This document shows positions 22,963-33,410 of a stretch of DNA of 64,000 bases, piece after piece. Every line of letters begins with the position of its first letter. Position 1 is the first letter of the stretch. The DNA is from Sugiyamaella lignohabitans (Eukaryota > Ascomycota > Dipodascomycetes > Dipodascales > Trichomonascaceae): positions 4,833,501-4,897,500 of the forward strand of contig NC_031674.1 in assembly GCF_001640025.1 (NCBI RefSeq), given 5' to 3'. Below the pieces are notes generated by a model. It was not told the origin of the DNA and made no database searches. It saw nothing but the letters and a program-made list of their open reading frames with translations. Made by a program: the position numbers and the translations under genes.

Positions 22963-24528
22963 TCAAGTTTCTTCCCTGATAACTCTTCGCAAGAGTTCTC
23001 GAGCTGTAGGCGACTGTGAGCTTTTACTGTCTCCGCGGGAAGTGGACGAAGATGGCCACCCTTTCGAAAAGAAGCTCATTGGGCGTTTTGATAGTCTGCT
23101 CCGTCGTCGAATGGGAGCACCAGTAGTACTACTGATCACAGCATGCGATGTTAAGCTAGCTACCGATTGCAAGTCCAGTACCGGTTGAGCTAGTGAGTCA
23201 GCGTCGTTGCTTTGAATCAGTAGGGCATGCGATGAGTTTGAGTAATTAGATAATGCAGATAGTGATATAGACCGTCGAGGAGGTTTGTGACCACCAGTCG
23301 AAGGTAATACTGGATTTGACTCTGTAGCCTTGCTCGGGTATTCTTCGCTAGATGAGACTAGAGATTCACCTTCACGAATTGATGTACTAGGACCCTCTAT
23401 TGTGGAAACAACTCTGCGGTGGTCCGTTTCTCTTGGCCATGTTAAGTTGGGCTCAAGATCTACTCGTTTTCGAGTGATGTCGTTCGACCCTGTTATATGG
23501 CTCTTGTTAAAGTCGTTGTTTTCTTGAGTCTGTCCTTGTTTCGATTCGGATTGTAGCGATAAAGGTATTACAATTGCCGTTGATCCTGAAGTCGATAATG
23601 AACTAGACGATGCCGTTTCCATTTCTGCCGAGTTTCTGGAGGACTGGACTGACCCTGTTGCTATTTTGTTTCCTGCTTCGGTCTCAACATGTGTCTCTGT
23701 AGTAGCGAGATCACTGAGAAGCGACGGGGTACTGCGGTTACTCGTGCTGAGCCTTTCATTGGTATTGCTTGAAGCATCAGCTCCAATGGACGAAACTTCA
23801 CCGCCTCTTTTCGCCTGTAATAGTGAATGAAGTTTCGGGTAATGCAATTTATGAGCTGAATTAGGCGTATTCAGCCTCTCTTGTGGAGGGAGTAAATTAT
23901 CAATGTCCACTAGTAAATCCAAAATTGAAGACAGATTAGAATATGACGCTTCTGATATAGTCGCTAGGCCCTCTGTTCCTATAAGCGCCTTGACTGTGCT
24001 CTGCGATTTCACCATGCGACTCACTGTCGTTGATAAAACTGACTGAGCTAGTTTATCGAGTTGCTTCATTTCATGCGTCAACATTCTCTGCTTCTCAGCT
24101 GCTGCTTCCAACTCATCTCCAAGAAAGCCTCTGTAAGAACTGACTACTTCTCCAAGGCCATCAGTTACTTTATCGACTATCGGCTGGCACGATTGAAGTA
24201 TTGATTTAAAGGAGAACTCTTCAATTGGTGGAAGGGGAATCCGTTCCGATAGTGATTCGTCACCCGGATCTGACGCTTCATCTAATTCATCTTGATTGTC
24301 ACCATGTCTTTGAAATCCTGGCCCATGATGGCTGTTTTCGTCTCTTTCTTGACTGGATAACTTGACTTTGTCCCCACTTTTGACCTTAGATTTGCCATCA
24401 TTGACTATCACGAGACCGGGATCCACGCTATCCACACTACTCGTATCTGCCGTTGTTGTACTAGGTCCTGTAGCCACATTTAGCCATTCAAATAGTGTTG
24501 ATGATCGTTTATGTCTCGAAGCTGGCAT
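22963..24528 (-). CDS. Uncharacterised coiled-coil, Ser-rich protein, 521 aa
   Basis: I do not recognise this gene firmly. Residues ~105-255 form a helical, probably coiled-coil region. In order it carries an FKSILQSCQPIVDKVTDGLGEV helix, an EAAAEKQRMLTHEMKQLDKLAQ heptad-like stretch, and a segment with LLDLLVDIDNLLPPQERL-like character. The region after residue 290 is disordered and Ser/Thr-rich, ending in a basic SRLSKRPMSFFSKG block that could be regulatory. The helical part loosely recalls KxDL/BLOC-1-BORC-type subunits, but I would not assign it. The ATG at 24528 is the first in frame; codons further upstream only begin with TTG. Divergent from the YEA4-like gene with a TCACGTGAC site between. 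Confidence 0.6.
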   Translation of the reverse strand: MPASRHKRSSTLFEWLNVATGPSTTTADTSSVDSVDPGLVIVNDGKSKVKSGDKVKLSSQERDENSHHGPGFQRHGDNQDELDEASDPGDESLSERIPLPPIEEFSFKSILQSCQPIVDKVTDGLGEVVSSYRGFLGDELEAAAEKQRMLTHEMKQLDKLAQSVLSTTVSRMVKSQSTVKALIGTEGLATISEASYSNLSSILDLLVDIDNLLPPQERLNTPNSAHKLHYPKLHSLLQAKRGGEVSSIGADASSNTNERLSTSNRSTPSLLSDLATTETHVETEAGNKIATGSVQSSRNSAEMETASSSSLSTSGSTAIVIPLSLQSESKQGQTQENNDFNKSHITGSNDITRKRVDLEPNLTWPRETDHRRVVSTIEGPSTSIREGESLVSSSEEYPSKATESNPVLPSTGGHKPPRRSISLSALSNYSNSSHALLIQSNDADSLAQPVLDLQSVASLTSHAVISSTTGAPIRRRSRLSKRPMSFFSKGWPSSSTSRGDSKSSQSPTARELLRRVIREET

Positions 24529-25075
24529 CACACAATCAAGAATGTTAACGTGAGCTTCATTTCTTGCCAGTTGTAACCTATGTTTACTCCAGCTTATCAC
24601 TTCCGTATAGATAAAATCACATTGTATCACGTGACTTGTAATTAATGTTGAAGTTTGGATTATGACCGGGTCTTTGCTTGAATACAATTGAACAGAAACA
24701 AGAACAGGAGCTTTCGAGAGAGTGATCCTAAATCATAGGGGTTCCATTCTACAAGCTATATATGTTCTCTTAATTCAATCTGACGTAAACTTATTTTGCA
24801 GCGGCAGATGCGTTTCAGATTAGCATTAAGATCTAGGTCGAGCTAACCCAAAAGAAAAATTTCTTTAGTACAAATTGATTATATTTCTTGGAAGTTTATT
24901 ATATTTTATCTTCAACTAAGTTTTCTCAGTGACCTTCGTCGAATACATTCTCTTTGGGTTTTCAGAGCATTATCAATAGTTGGTTATTTGATGGCTACAT
25001 AAGAATCTCGTGATCATTGTATATTGTCAAATTTCGTAAGCACATGTTATTTTCTGATTTTTTTGCTTAACAATA
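24529..25075. promoter_or_regulatory. Divergent intergenic region with TCACGTGAC at 24627-24635
   Basis: 547 bp between two divergent starts. TCACGTGAC lies about 100 bp upstream of the 521-aa gene. The YEA4 side is AT-rich. No other feature seen. Confidence 0.4.
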
Positions 25076-26218
25076 ATGAGCCAAAGTAGGTTGCGAAACA
25101 GTACAGGGACAACTACTACCATTATTGGCAGTCATACCAAAGTCGAGAATGGTCCTGAAGACAGAGTTACATTACCGGCAAAGGATGAAGTTTCAACCCC
25201 TGAGTTGACAAAGGCCATAGGACAGGTTACTTTTAACCAATGGGTTCTCATATTATCACTTATTTTTGGCGGGTGTTGCTCCAATGTTTTTGCATTAGAG
25301 TCTATTGTTCGAGAGGCACCCAACTCGGGCCATCTTATCACATTTGTCCAATTTCTCTTTGTTGCGAGTGAGGGTTATGTGCATTTCTTTGATGCTCATT
25401 CCAAGTTTTTCTTTCTTCAAAAGCCTCATATTCCTGTTCACCGAATGCTATTTCCAGTTATTATATATTTCACATTGTCGGTCTTGAACAATTACGTATG
25501 GGCTTTTCATATATCAATTCCTATGCATATTATTTTCCGTTCCAGTGGTACTGTTATTACAATGATATTCGGGGCTCTTAGCGGGAAAAGATATACAACT
25601 CGCCAGATTTTTGCTGTGATTGTATTAACGGCTGGTATCATACTGGCAACATTGTATGGAAATCCCAGTATATCGAACCCATCTGACGTTGCTACAGATT
25701 CTAGGACGTATGCTACGGGTATTGCTATTTTGATGGTCGGTTCGATTCTAGGCGCATTTCAAGGTGTTGTTACCGAATCTACTTATAAAACATATGGAAG
25801 ACACTGGCGAGAGTCCCTGTTCTATACGCATTTCTTGTCCCTCTTGTTCTTCATTCCAATGTGGAAAGAAATCACCAATGAATTTCTATCGGCTTTAAAT
25901 TCGCAACCGGTGTACACTGTTCCTATTATACAGATAATTTTGCCCCGTCGTGTGGTGTACTTGGCAGTCAACGGATTCACTCAGTACGTGTGTGTCCGTG
26001 GTGTAAATAACCTTGCGGGGCATGTCAGTGCTTTGACCGTGACTATTGTTCTGAATATTCGGAAGTTTGTGAGTCTTGCTATCAGTGTGTATCTTTTTGG
26101 CAATGATTTATCAGTTGGTATGATCGCTGGTTCGATATTTGTGTTCTTAGGCGCCTTCCTTTATTCGAGTAGTCCGAAACAGTCAACACAAGGCATACCT
26201 GACAAGAAAACAAAGTGA
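25076..26218 (+). CDS. YEA4: UDP-N-acetylglucosamine transporter (UAA family)
   Basis: 380-aa nucleotide-sugar transporter with about ten hydrophobic spans starting at residue ~48 (WVLILSLIFGGCCSNVFALE). In S. cerevisiae, Yea4 moves UDP-GlcNAc into the ER lumen and supports chitin synthesis. Typical UAA/DMT features are the GGCCSNVFALE first helix, TFVQFLF, a LNNYVWAFHISIPMHIIFRSSG helix pair and the KRYTTRQIFAVIVLTAGIILAT segment. The C-terminus is short and basic (DKKTK). It could be a related UAA transporter for another sugar; helix-4 residues such as SIPMHIIFRSSG favour UDP-GlcNAc transporters. Convergent with the BAG gene. Confidence 0.88.
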   Translation: MSQSRLRNSTGTTTTIIGSHTKVENGPEDRVTLPAKDEVSTPELTKAIGQVTFNQWVLILSLIFGGCCSNVFALESIVREAPNSGHLITFVQFLFVASEGYVHFFDAHSKFFFLQKPHIPVHRMLFPVIIYFTLSVLNNYVWAFHISIPMHIIFRSSGTVITMIFGALSGKRYTTRQIFAVIVLTAGIILATLYGNPSISNPSDVATDSRTYATGIAILMVGSILGAFQGVVTESTYKTYGRHWRESLFYTHFLSLLFFIPMWKEITNEFLSALNSQPVYTVPIIQIILPRRVVYLAVNGFTQYVCVRGVNNLAGHVSALTVTIVLNIRKFVSLAISVYLFGNDLSVGMIAGSIFVFLGAFLYSSSPKQSTQGIPDKKTK

Positions 26219-26397
26219 ATATTTTAGAATAGTCCTACAGAAATTCTGAATGTGACTAGACGAATCATGTATGGAATGGATATGGGATCCAACATTCACC
26301 TACTAGTTCTTCTAGGGTAGAAGTAGAGTGTTATTAGATTTCATGAAAAAAATAAATTAAATATTATATGCTATGCAAAACAAATTTAAATTACGGC

Positions 26398-27804
26398 TTA
26401 GAAGCTATCATCATCAGGAACAGTTTCAATTACCACTCTTCGGATTTTCTTGGCTTTTGGTTGACGTTCTTCTTGTTCCCTCTTTGGTTGGCTAGTTTCA
26501 GAAGAATCACTCAGCTGTTCCTCATGATCAGTGTCAGATATATCAGAAGCACTTTCAGTATCAGAGCCACTTGATCCCTCTTCAGATTCTCTCAACTCCT
26601 TTTCCAACAGCTCTGTGCGATGTTCTTCCAACACCCGAATCAAATCATCAACCTTGTCAGCAACAGTAACTGATTTGCTTGTGAGGTCATGCTTCAACTT
26701 CTTCAAGTCTTTTGGCACTTGTCGAATGCCATCAAGTTCAGTGTACAGCTTTTCCAATTGCATTTGAGTTTTTTGCAAGATTTTGATTCTAGAGAGATAT
26801 GCCTTAGCGTTGTCGGGATGATCGGGTTCATTATCGGAAGTTTCTGAGTTGAATAGACGCTCATAGGTCTCCACTGCGGTGGAAAGCTTAGAGCTTATCT
26901 CATTGAGTTTGGCCTTGATTGTGGATGCTCTCTCTTCTTCCGAAACTTCAAGTACCGGTTCTGACTCGTCTGAATCTGCCTTATTCGATTGTTCACCTTG
27001 CTGCTTCTCTGACGCTTGCTCTTGATTTTGCAAAGACTCCTTTGACTCAAATTCAGTCGTATTTTCGGCTGCATTTGCTGGTTCTCCTCTACCAAGGAAG
27101 TGAGTGAAGATATTAGATACAAAGTCGTCGATGTCCATGGAATCGGAGGAAACAGGCTTCTTGACATTCTCCGTTGGTTTGGCATTAGGTAAGTCATTGG
27201 CAGGACTAGGGACACACGAAGTGGAACACTTGGCTGCCCTGGAATACAAATCCTCGTAATCATCTGAAGGTACCGAAACGTCAGGATCCTCTACATCTTC
27301 ATCTGTGGACTCCTCTTGATACTGAGGGTGGTTCCAGAAAGGAGTAACAAAAGAGAATGCTGGTTGTTGTTGGTAATAAAGCTGGGCGGCCTTACGCTCC
27401 CGTTCCCGCTGCTGCTCTTCATAATATTGTCTTAACGCTTGTTGACGGGCCTTCTCCTGCTGAAGTCTCTTCTTTCTCAGGGCAAGTTCATGCTGATATT
27501 GAGCCTCAACTAAAGCACGTCTGCGTTGTTCCTCTGCGATTCTTCGCTCTTCCTGCGCTCGCAAATATTCAAGATATCTCTGTCGCTTAGCTTCCTCTTG
27601 AGCGGCAATAATCTGACGCCGTCTGTACTCCTCAGCCAATTGATTCTCATATTCTTGTTGAGCCAAGTAAGAGACAATGTCCTCATATGAGTACTGAGGA
27701 CGACGATAGTATTGAGGTTCAAAGACGCTGAATTGCATTGTTACTTTGGTTGGTTGGTTGTTCTGTGTATTAGTTGTTGATAAAAAATTTTTCTGAGAGA
27801 ACAT
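26398..27804 (-). CDS. BAG-domain protein, probable Hsp70 nucleotide-exchange co-chaperone
   Basis: 468 aa. A long, charged single helix/coiled coil rich in E, R, Q and Y spans ~40-145. Residues ~292-402 form a three-helix BAG domain: AKLNEISSKLSTAVETYERL, then RIKILQKTQMQLEKLYTELDGI, then VADKVDDLIRVLEEHRTELLE. The last helix carries the Asp and Arg positions that normally contact the Hsp70 ATPase domain. An acidic, serine-rich tail ends in a basic patch and DDDSF. BAG proteins release ADP from Hsp70. There are two in-frame ATGs (27804 and codon 23, MQFSVFEPQYY); I give the first, but the second fits the start of the folded-looking part. The upstream region has several GAA/TTC units but no clean heat-shock element. 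Confidence 0.82.
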   Translation of the reverse strand: MFSQKNFLSTTNTQNNQPTKVTMQFSVFEPQYYRRPQYSYEDIVSYLAQQEYENQLAEEYRRRQIIAAQEEAKRQRYLEYLRAQEERRIAEEQRRRALVEAQYQHELALRKKRLQQEKARQQALRQYYEEQQRERERKAAQLYYQQQPAFSFVTPFWNHPQYQEESTDEDVEDPDVSVPSDDYEDLYSRAAKCSTSCVPSPANDLPNAKPTENVKKPVSSDSMDIDDFVSNIFTHFLGRGEPANAAENTTEFESKESLQNQEQASEKQQGEQSNKADSDESEPVLEVSEEERASTIKAKLNEISSKLSTAVETYERLFNSETSDNEPDHPDNAKAYLSRIKILQKTQMQLEKLYTELDGIRQVPKDLKKLKHDLTSKSVTVADKVDDLIRVLEEHRTELLEKELRESEEGSSGSDTESASDISDTDHEEQLSDSSETSQPKREQEERQPKAKKIRRVVIETVPDDDSF

Positions 27805-28264
27805 GGTCAGCCTTTACCCCAAATTTATAGTTCTGCAGCACTCCGCGGGACCCTGCGCCACTATCGCCTTTAGAATGCAGTCGAAAGGGAGCGAACACAA
27901 GAGAAGCTGCGGGAATCTGCAAGAAGCTTTAGGATCTTCTTAGAACTTCGGAGAATATTTCCATAAATAGAATTATTACCTAACATCAATTGGTAATCTT
28001 GCATAGATCTGTTCTATATTTTTCGAGAAACTTCTGCAGGGGTCTAACCGGTGGAATACAGAATGAGTTAGATACTTAGAGAACAGAAAACAAATTATGC
28101 TTAACAATCAAAATTAATAATGACAAGACCTCAATTAAGACAACATCAAATGGTAATGATGATATAATAAAAGTAGGTATAAGATGCAATAAATATTGTT
28201 AATATACAAACTGGTTAGAGTAGCTATTGAGCCTCCTCAATAACTCGTTATATATATGAAATCA
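27805..28264. other. 460-bp intergenic region with imperfect GAA/TTC units
   Basis: Between the BAG gene and NAA30, both on the minus strand. GAA and TTC triplets cluster at about 27920-27960 with irregular gaps, so a heat-shock element is possible but not canonical. Nothing else seen. Confidence 0.4.
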
Positions 28265-28901
28265 TTAAATTATCTCTCCCATCTGGGGACCATCTAGGCC
28301 TGGATCTCGGAGAAACTGTGACATGATGGAACTGGCTTCTGTCAAAGGAAGAATTAGCCTGAACGCGTCATTTGCGTTAAGATAGTATCGATGCAGACGT
28401 TTGCTTCGAAGAAACCCCATATTTTCATAAAGATGCATGGCAGCCGAATTTGACACTTCAGCTTCGAGCATGATTTCATCACACTTCTTGGCTTTCAGTG
28501 CATCTACTGCCATTGTGATTAGCTTTTTGGCAATCCCCCTTCCTCTATATGATTCTATAACAGCCAACATAGCAATATACCCTCTTACTCTACACCCTCT
28601 ATGATCACGCAAATTGCATACTATCACGCCCACCGGCTTGTCTCCATCAAATGCCTTTATTCAATTGTTAATACCAAACAAACTCAGAACGTATTGCTTC
28701 CTTGAGATTTATAATATTACACTCAGTGCTGGTTAGAAAACTTACCAAAAAAGATAGATCTGGCCATTCATATACGAAGTAACGGTATACATAAATGGAA
28801 TATGGTTCTGACAGGTCAGCAGAAATTAGCTTTTGGACGATTTCCAAATCTTCCTCCTTGGAATCTGCATTAAACTGTCGATACCGAATCTGGCTTGACA
28901 T
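28265..28901 (-). CDS. MAK3: N-alpha-acetyltransferase 30, catalytic subunit of NatC, two exons
   Basis: GNAT-fold enzyme that acetylates N-terminal Met of Met-Leu/Ile/Phe proteins. Exons 28901-28746 and 28654-28265 give 181 aa. The intron has donor GTAAGT and a TATTAAC branch point 12 nt before acceptor AAAG. The splice restores FLAFDGDKPVGVIVCNLRDH, the expected strand 3-4 region. Family marks are the N-terminal EPYSIYVYRYFVYEWPDL, the acetyl-CoA loop YRGRGIAKKL at residues 88-97, LEAEVSNSAAMHLYENMGF, and the HRYYLNANDAFRL C-terminal block. Length fits Mak3/Naa30. An E-box CACGTG lies only 14 bp upstream of the ATG. Divergent from RXT2 across 318 bp. Confidence 0.93.
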
Positions 28902-29219
28902 ATTTCAAGAACACCACGTGAGCCAAGTGAGTAAAGGTTGGAAGTCTTGACATATATCTGAGGAATCAAAGCGACTGGCGCTTGAAAAAGAGCATAGAGA
29001 CAAATAGATGAGAACCTCTATATGATGTGCCGGTTTGACGCATATATTCGTTTAGTTGAATAGGGAAGAGCAGAGGTAGAGTCTATGCAGTATCTGCAGG
29101 TCAATGATAAGGTGAATTAGAAGACCAAACTAAAGGAAATACCAACGAACGACCGACGGTGAACCATAGGACCATAATATTACTGTGTTTATACCGTTGG
29201 CTGACATAGCAATTTTACA

Positions 29220-30431
29220 ATGTTAGATGCAGAAAATATTGAGGAGATTGCGTAAGTATCGATGAACCGGAAAGCACTCGAGCTCTAGTGTTGTTTGGGT
29301 TAAATGCTAAGCTGAAGGTTCAGATGGCGAGTTCTGGTCTGAAAATAATCGAATGGGGAGTCTAACGATGTAAGCCTTTTTAAAGAAGCTCTCAGTCGAC
29401 CAGATGACGCATCAGATCAGGAGCAAGAATTTATAGGCGACTCTACGACGAATAGAGGCAATAAGCTAAAGAGAGATGCCAAACAAGTTTCATTAGAAAA
29501 ACTGGCCAGTGCTCCATTCGAAGGCCATGGCGTCAAGGTCGTGGAGTATATGGATCATAAACGAGCGGTGATCTATAAAAAGAGACGAGTGATATATCAA
29601 TCTGAAAATGAGACTAGTGATCGGGAAAATACTGAGGAAGAAGATGAAGACGAGGAAGATATTGAAGATAGCCCATATGACGATATAAAACTGGACGATT
29701 TATTAGCTCCTATAGAATCGCCGGAACAAATAGTCACACACCCAGCAATCTCTAGAACGTACACAAGCAATACTTTGAAGTACATGTCTATGCGTGCTTT
29801 GGATATAATAAATCAAGAACAGGAGCACGTTGTGAAACTTGCAAAACTTATGAGCGCGTTTTTAGGTGACGACCCCTCATACTTATTGGCTGATAAGCTG
29901 AACCTACCTCAGTACAACGAGACAGGTGAGGAAGAAGACGAATTTGTCCGTTTCGAAGGGTCCCGCAATGGTAGTGTAAATGGTGGAGCTGGAAACACTG
30001 GGACAAGTGCCGGTATAGCATCTACTAGTTCAAATGGCCTTGTAAAAACAGAGGATCCTTCTTTGGCAGATAAACGCATAACGAGGACACAATCCACTAT
30101 GGAAATTGATCCATTTTTCGCACTACCCCAAATCAATATTGATCAAAATTTTGGAATACTGCCTGAAAATGCTGAAGAGACCCGCCAGCTCACTCAAATT
30201 GCTCAGCAGCGTATGGAGGAGTTTATCCGCTGTATGACTAATGTACGGTCAGGACTATTACGTGCTGACCGGTATCGGAACAAGGTCTATCTTTGGTGCC
30301 AGCAGATGAATGGTGGTGATGAGCTTCCTGAATCCATTGTATCTGATCCTCTCATGAAAAAGAAGCCCGACCCTGATGCGACTATAGCTGCTGCTGAGGC
30401 TGCTGAGGTTTCTGGCGGAAATAGACAGTAG
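29220..30431 (+). CDS. RXT2: Rxt2-type subunit of the Rpd3L histone deacetylase complex, two exons
   Basis: Exons 29220-29251 and 29375-30431 give 362 aa. The intron has donor GTAAGT and a TCTAAC branch point 8 nt before acceptor GTAAG. The join MLDAENIEEIA-LFKEAL is supported by frame and branch-point spacing. The Rxt2 N-terminal signature follows: TTNRGNKLKRDAKQV, HKRAVIYKKRRVIYQSE, an acidic tract, and SPYDDIKLDDLLAPIESPEQI with THPAISRTYTS. The second half has helices (EETRQLTQIAQQRMEEFIRCMTN, RNKVYLWCQQMNG) typical of the family's C-terminal part. Rxt2 serves transcriptional repression as part of Rpd3L. Convergent with RTT107. Confidence 0.88.
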
Positions 30432-30699
30432 CTGTAGATTTGTATAAATACGTTTGTATATTCATATGTTTCTTTGGTGCTATTATATTTATCCTGTTTA
30501 TATTTGTTTGCATTTGCAAGAGTGGGAGTCAAGGAGGCTTTCTCTGGTTGGCTGAGATCCTTGCAACGTGAGTTGAACTTAGCTTGGCTAGCATCATAGA
30601 AGAGAAAGGTATCAAATATAAATAATTATTATTTCCTATCTATCATATAACAGGTTGAGCAGTGGTCCATGGCTGCGGGCAGGCGCAAAAGGAAATTTT

Positions 30700-33297
30700 C
30701 TACAATGCATAGGTACTTTTCTTGAAATCAATCGACATATTGAGGATAGACTGGTAGACCCAGTCAGAGGTAAATACATAAGGCTTCACGTCGCTTCCTA
30801 CCATTTCTTTGAATCCCTTCGCTATTTTCTCATTTTTCTCCGCCGTTATCAAAATGGCTCTGTCGTTCACGGACTGGTTAAAATTGCGAATCTTGGACGA
30901 GCTGATGACACGAGAGCTGGAGGCCCCATGTGCCATCACGACCCGGTTGAACGTATCTACCCCACCATTGATATCCGGAGTGACATTGAAAGAATATCCT
31001 TCAAACAGGCCCTTGTTCTTCTCTCTTAATTTAGCAGACCTCACAAGTGCTGCTTGCAGATCCTTATTACCAAGGATATATTTAGTTGGAATTGGCCACA
31101 AAAGAGATTTTGTTGATATACAGGCGGAAAGATAGTCGGGTTTTAAAACTGCCTTGGCAGTGGCCAATGCAGATAGGAACTTCTCTGTTCGTACTACTCT
31201 TGGCGATATGATGTAGTCAGCTTTAAGAGGGTCTGTTACTTGGAAAATAGATACTTCTTCTGTTTTGGCTGTGCTGGGTTGGTCCTGGTCCGCAACAGAC
31301 GTGAGAATAACATTCAATCTTGATGGGGGTGTCGAAACTTCAGCATTTCTAGAACCGTTCGATTGTACTACTGTTGGTTCTTGTACAGGACTATCAGGTG
31401 CGATATTACGAGTTGCTGGAGAAGAGGTGGGAACCACATTTTGTTCTCGGGCTACTTGCTCGATGTCGTTAATAGTATGCTTGGTTTGGTTTGGTGAATG
31501 TTTATCACCATTTTTGCTTTCATTTTGGTCACTCCCTTTCTCGTGCTCTCCTCCACTCTCCTTGCTTTCATCAGCCCCCACCACCCTCTTTTTCTTAGGC
31601 TGGCTCTCAATCTCTTCTGCCAAGGGCGGTAAATGCTTCCTCTTCGACTTTAATTTCTCTAAATATTCAGTCTCTTTTGCCATTGACTCATGAACTGCTT
31701 GCTTAGCCTTTTCACTCGCGGCCCGTGGTGTTCTCATTACGGGCTCAAGCTCATGCTGTGGTGCAAAAAACTTTCGTATATGTTTCATTTTTAATCGGGT
31801 CTGACCAACCAAAGAGGTTAGATCCAGAAGTGGAGGGAAGTGAATATATCTGAGTATTGCCACCGATTGCATTTCCCAGAGTGAGTAAGATTCTTCTAGC
31901 CACAAGTGATTAACAACGTGAATATTCCACTCACGAGCAGCTTCATACTTGCGCCCTGACGGTCTGGCGGTGATTAAATGTGTACATTCCATTTTTAACG
32001 AGCTGGAGTAACTGGCCCCAGATGCAACAATTAGCCTCTCTATAAATCGACGAGCAGGTCCTGTGAAATTGGTTAAAGAAATTAAGCAGTTCTTCATACC
32101 TGGAACGCCATCTCTTCCTAGAGGATAGTGGAGTAGCATCCTTAGAGGAGAGTTCCATTTGTGGTGCGATACCATCCAGTATACCCAATCTAAATTTCCA
32201 ACTGTACAACTAGATCTGCGAGACGCCTGGATATAAGCCTCCCCATATCTGTATTTTCCAACATAGACATTAGCCTCTTGTACCGTTGTAACTATTGTAC
32301 CTTCGCAGTTCGCAATCATTTCGTGGATCATTGTTAGAATAGATGCAGATAATCCAAAATCTTCAGCGATATAAAAACGTTTCCCAGCAAATATGTTAGA
32401 TGACTTGGCCACAGTTAAGTCAGACTTGAAAAATGGTCCAATTGAGGGATCACTAGAAGGAGATGGTTTTGGTAGACTGTCAACATCGTCCCCCGAAGCG
32501 GCTAATACAGAGGGGTTGGGAAATAAATACAATGATTCATCAACTCTTCTGCCCAGTTTCAAGCAATCGTCTATCCAATGAGGCAAAACTATTTTTAATT
32601 TGTGAGGTAGATCCATTTGTAATACCCTTTGGCACTTTTCTTCGTTGATATTTGTAGTTATAATATGAGTTGTGAATTTCGTGAGACGATTATCATATAG
32701 CCCACCATATGCTGTGACACCGGCATAGATAGCTTCACGATCTCCCTGTGAAAGTCCAGCTGCACAAACCATGATGCCCGAGAAAAACAGATGAGGATCC
32801 GGCGAGTATGGGCGATATGGAAGCGGTTTTCCTTGCGCTACTGAATCACGAACCCATTGTGGAGTAATTACGGAAACCAGCTGGTCACAAAGCGTCTCAT
32901 ATTCGGGAAAATCGATATTGTCAGCAATGACAGTAATGCCGCTTGTTAGAGAGTCAGGTGGAGGGGTGTTGTCGTTATCCCCAGAAATAACTACACTACC
33001 ATTCTTCACTATTAAATCCTGAATATCTTCTCGACTTGCAGCATCGAATGTCGAGGATGGAACCAAGTAAAATCCTTGATAATTGGAAAATATTTGCTCT
33101 GGATGTAGCGAGTGGTAGATGAGTGAGTTCGCTGGTTTCTGACCAGGCGGAGGCGATTGTCTATTGCCTACATTAGACATCACCTCTTCCGGAATTCTCG
33201 AGGCATCATCGCCCGTTTCAGCATTTATTTCAGAAGCTGCGAGGATTTTGGAAACATTATTTGCGACATTGGATCCGCTTTTTTCTACAGGGCCCAT
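30700..33297 (-). CDS. RTT107: Multi-BRCT DNA-damage scaffold, Rtt107/Brc1 family
   Basis: 865-aa genome-stability scaffold. Four BRCT repeats are visible in the N-terminal half: about residues 63-160 (ends PQWVRDSV), 168-265 (ends PHWIDDCL), 300-390 (ends LDWVYWMV) and 405-500 (ends HLWLEES). A charged, proline-containing linker follows. A C-terminal pair at ~660-740 (PDYLSACI) and ~755-865 (SDWVYQSIL) completes six. The Trp near each repeat end is the BRCT hallmark. In yeast, Rtt107 links Slx4, Smc5/6 and phosphorylated H2A at stressed forks; S. pombe Brc1 has the same layout. Three ACGCG elements lie 85-115 bp upstream. Confidence 0.9.
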   Translation of the reverse strand: MGPVEKSGSNVANNVSKILAASEINAETGDDASRIPEEVMSNVGNRQSPPPGQKPANSLIYHSLHPEQIFSNYQGFYLVPSSTFDAASREDIQDLIVKNGSVVISGDNDNTPPPDSLTSGITVIADNIDFPEYETLCDQLVSVITPQWVRDSVAQGKPLPYRPYSPDPHLFFSGIMVCAAGLSQGDREAIYAGVTAYGGLYDNRLTKFTTHIITTNINEEKCQRVLQMDLPHKLKIVLPHWIDDCLKLGRRVDESLYLFPNPSVLAASGDDVDSLPKPSPSSDPSIGPFFKSDLTVAKSSNIFAGKRFYIAEDFGLSASILTMIHEMIANCEGTIVTTVQEANVYVGKYRYGEAYIQASRRSSCTVGNLDWVYWMVSHHKWNSPLRMLLHYPLGRDGVPGMKNCLISLTNFTGPARRFIERLIVASGASYSSSLKMECTHLITARPSGRKYEAAREWNIHVVNHLWLEESYSLWEMQSVAILRYIHFPPLLDLTSLVGQTRLKMKHIRKFFAPQHELEPVMRTPRAASEKAKQAVHESMAKETEYLEKLKSKRKHLPPLAEEIESQPKKKRVVGADESKESGGEHEKGSDQNESKNGDKHSPNQTKHTINDIEQVAREQNVVPTSSPATRNIAPDSPVQEPTVVQSNGSRNAEVSTPPSRLNVILTSVADQDQPSTAKTEEVSIFQVTDPLKADYIISPRVVRTEKFLSALATAKAVLKPDYLSACISTKSLLWPIPTKYILGNKDLQAALVRSAKLREKNKGLFEGYSFNVTPDINGGVDTFNRVVMAHGASSSRVISSSKIRNFNQSVNDRAILITAEKNEKIAKGFKEMVGSDVKPYVFTSDWVYQSILNMSIDFKKSTYAL

Positions 33298-33381
33298 TAT
33301 TGACCGTTAGGTTTGATTCAAGCACATAAAATTAAGCCACAGAAATAATAAGCGTAAGAGACTGCTGCAGCTTAAATTGAA

Positions 33382-33410
33382 ACGCGCGGCTGTTCGCGTG
33401 GACTACGCGT
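33382..33410. promoter_or_regulatory. Cluster of three ACGCG/MCB elements upstream of RTT107
   Basis: ACGCG at 33382-33386, CGCGT at 33395-33399 and a full MluI box ACGCGT at 33405-33410 occur within 29 bp, 85-113 bp before the RTT107 ATG. The density and position fit an MBF-type G1/S promoter. Binding is inferred. Confidence 0.6.

Noticed and set aside
27920..27960. Heat-shock element upstream of the BAG gene
   Set aside because: GAA and TTC units are present but their spacing (1-3 nt gaps) does not match the regular nGAAn array.
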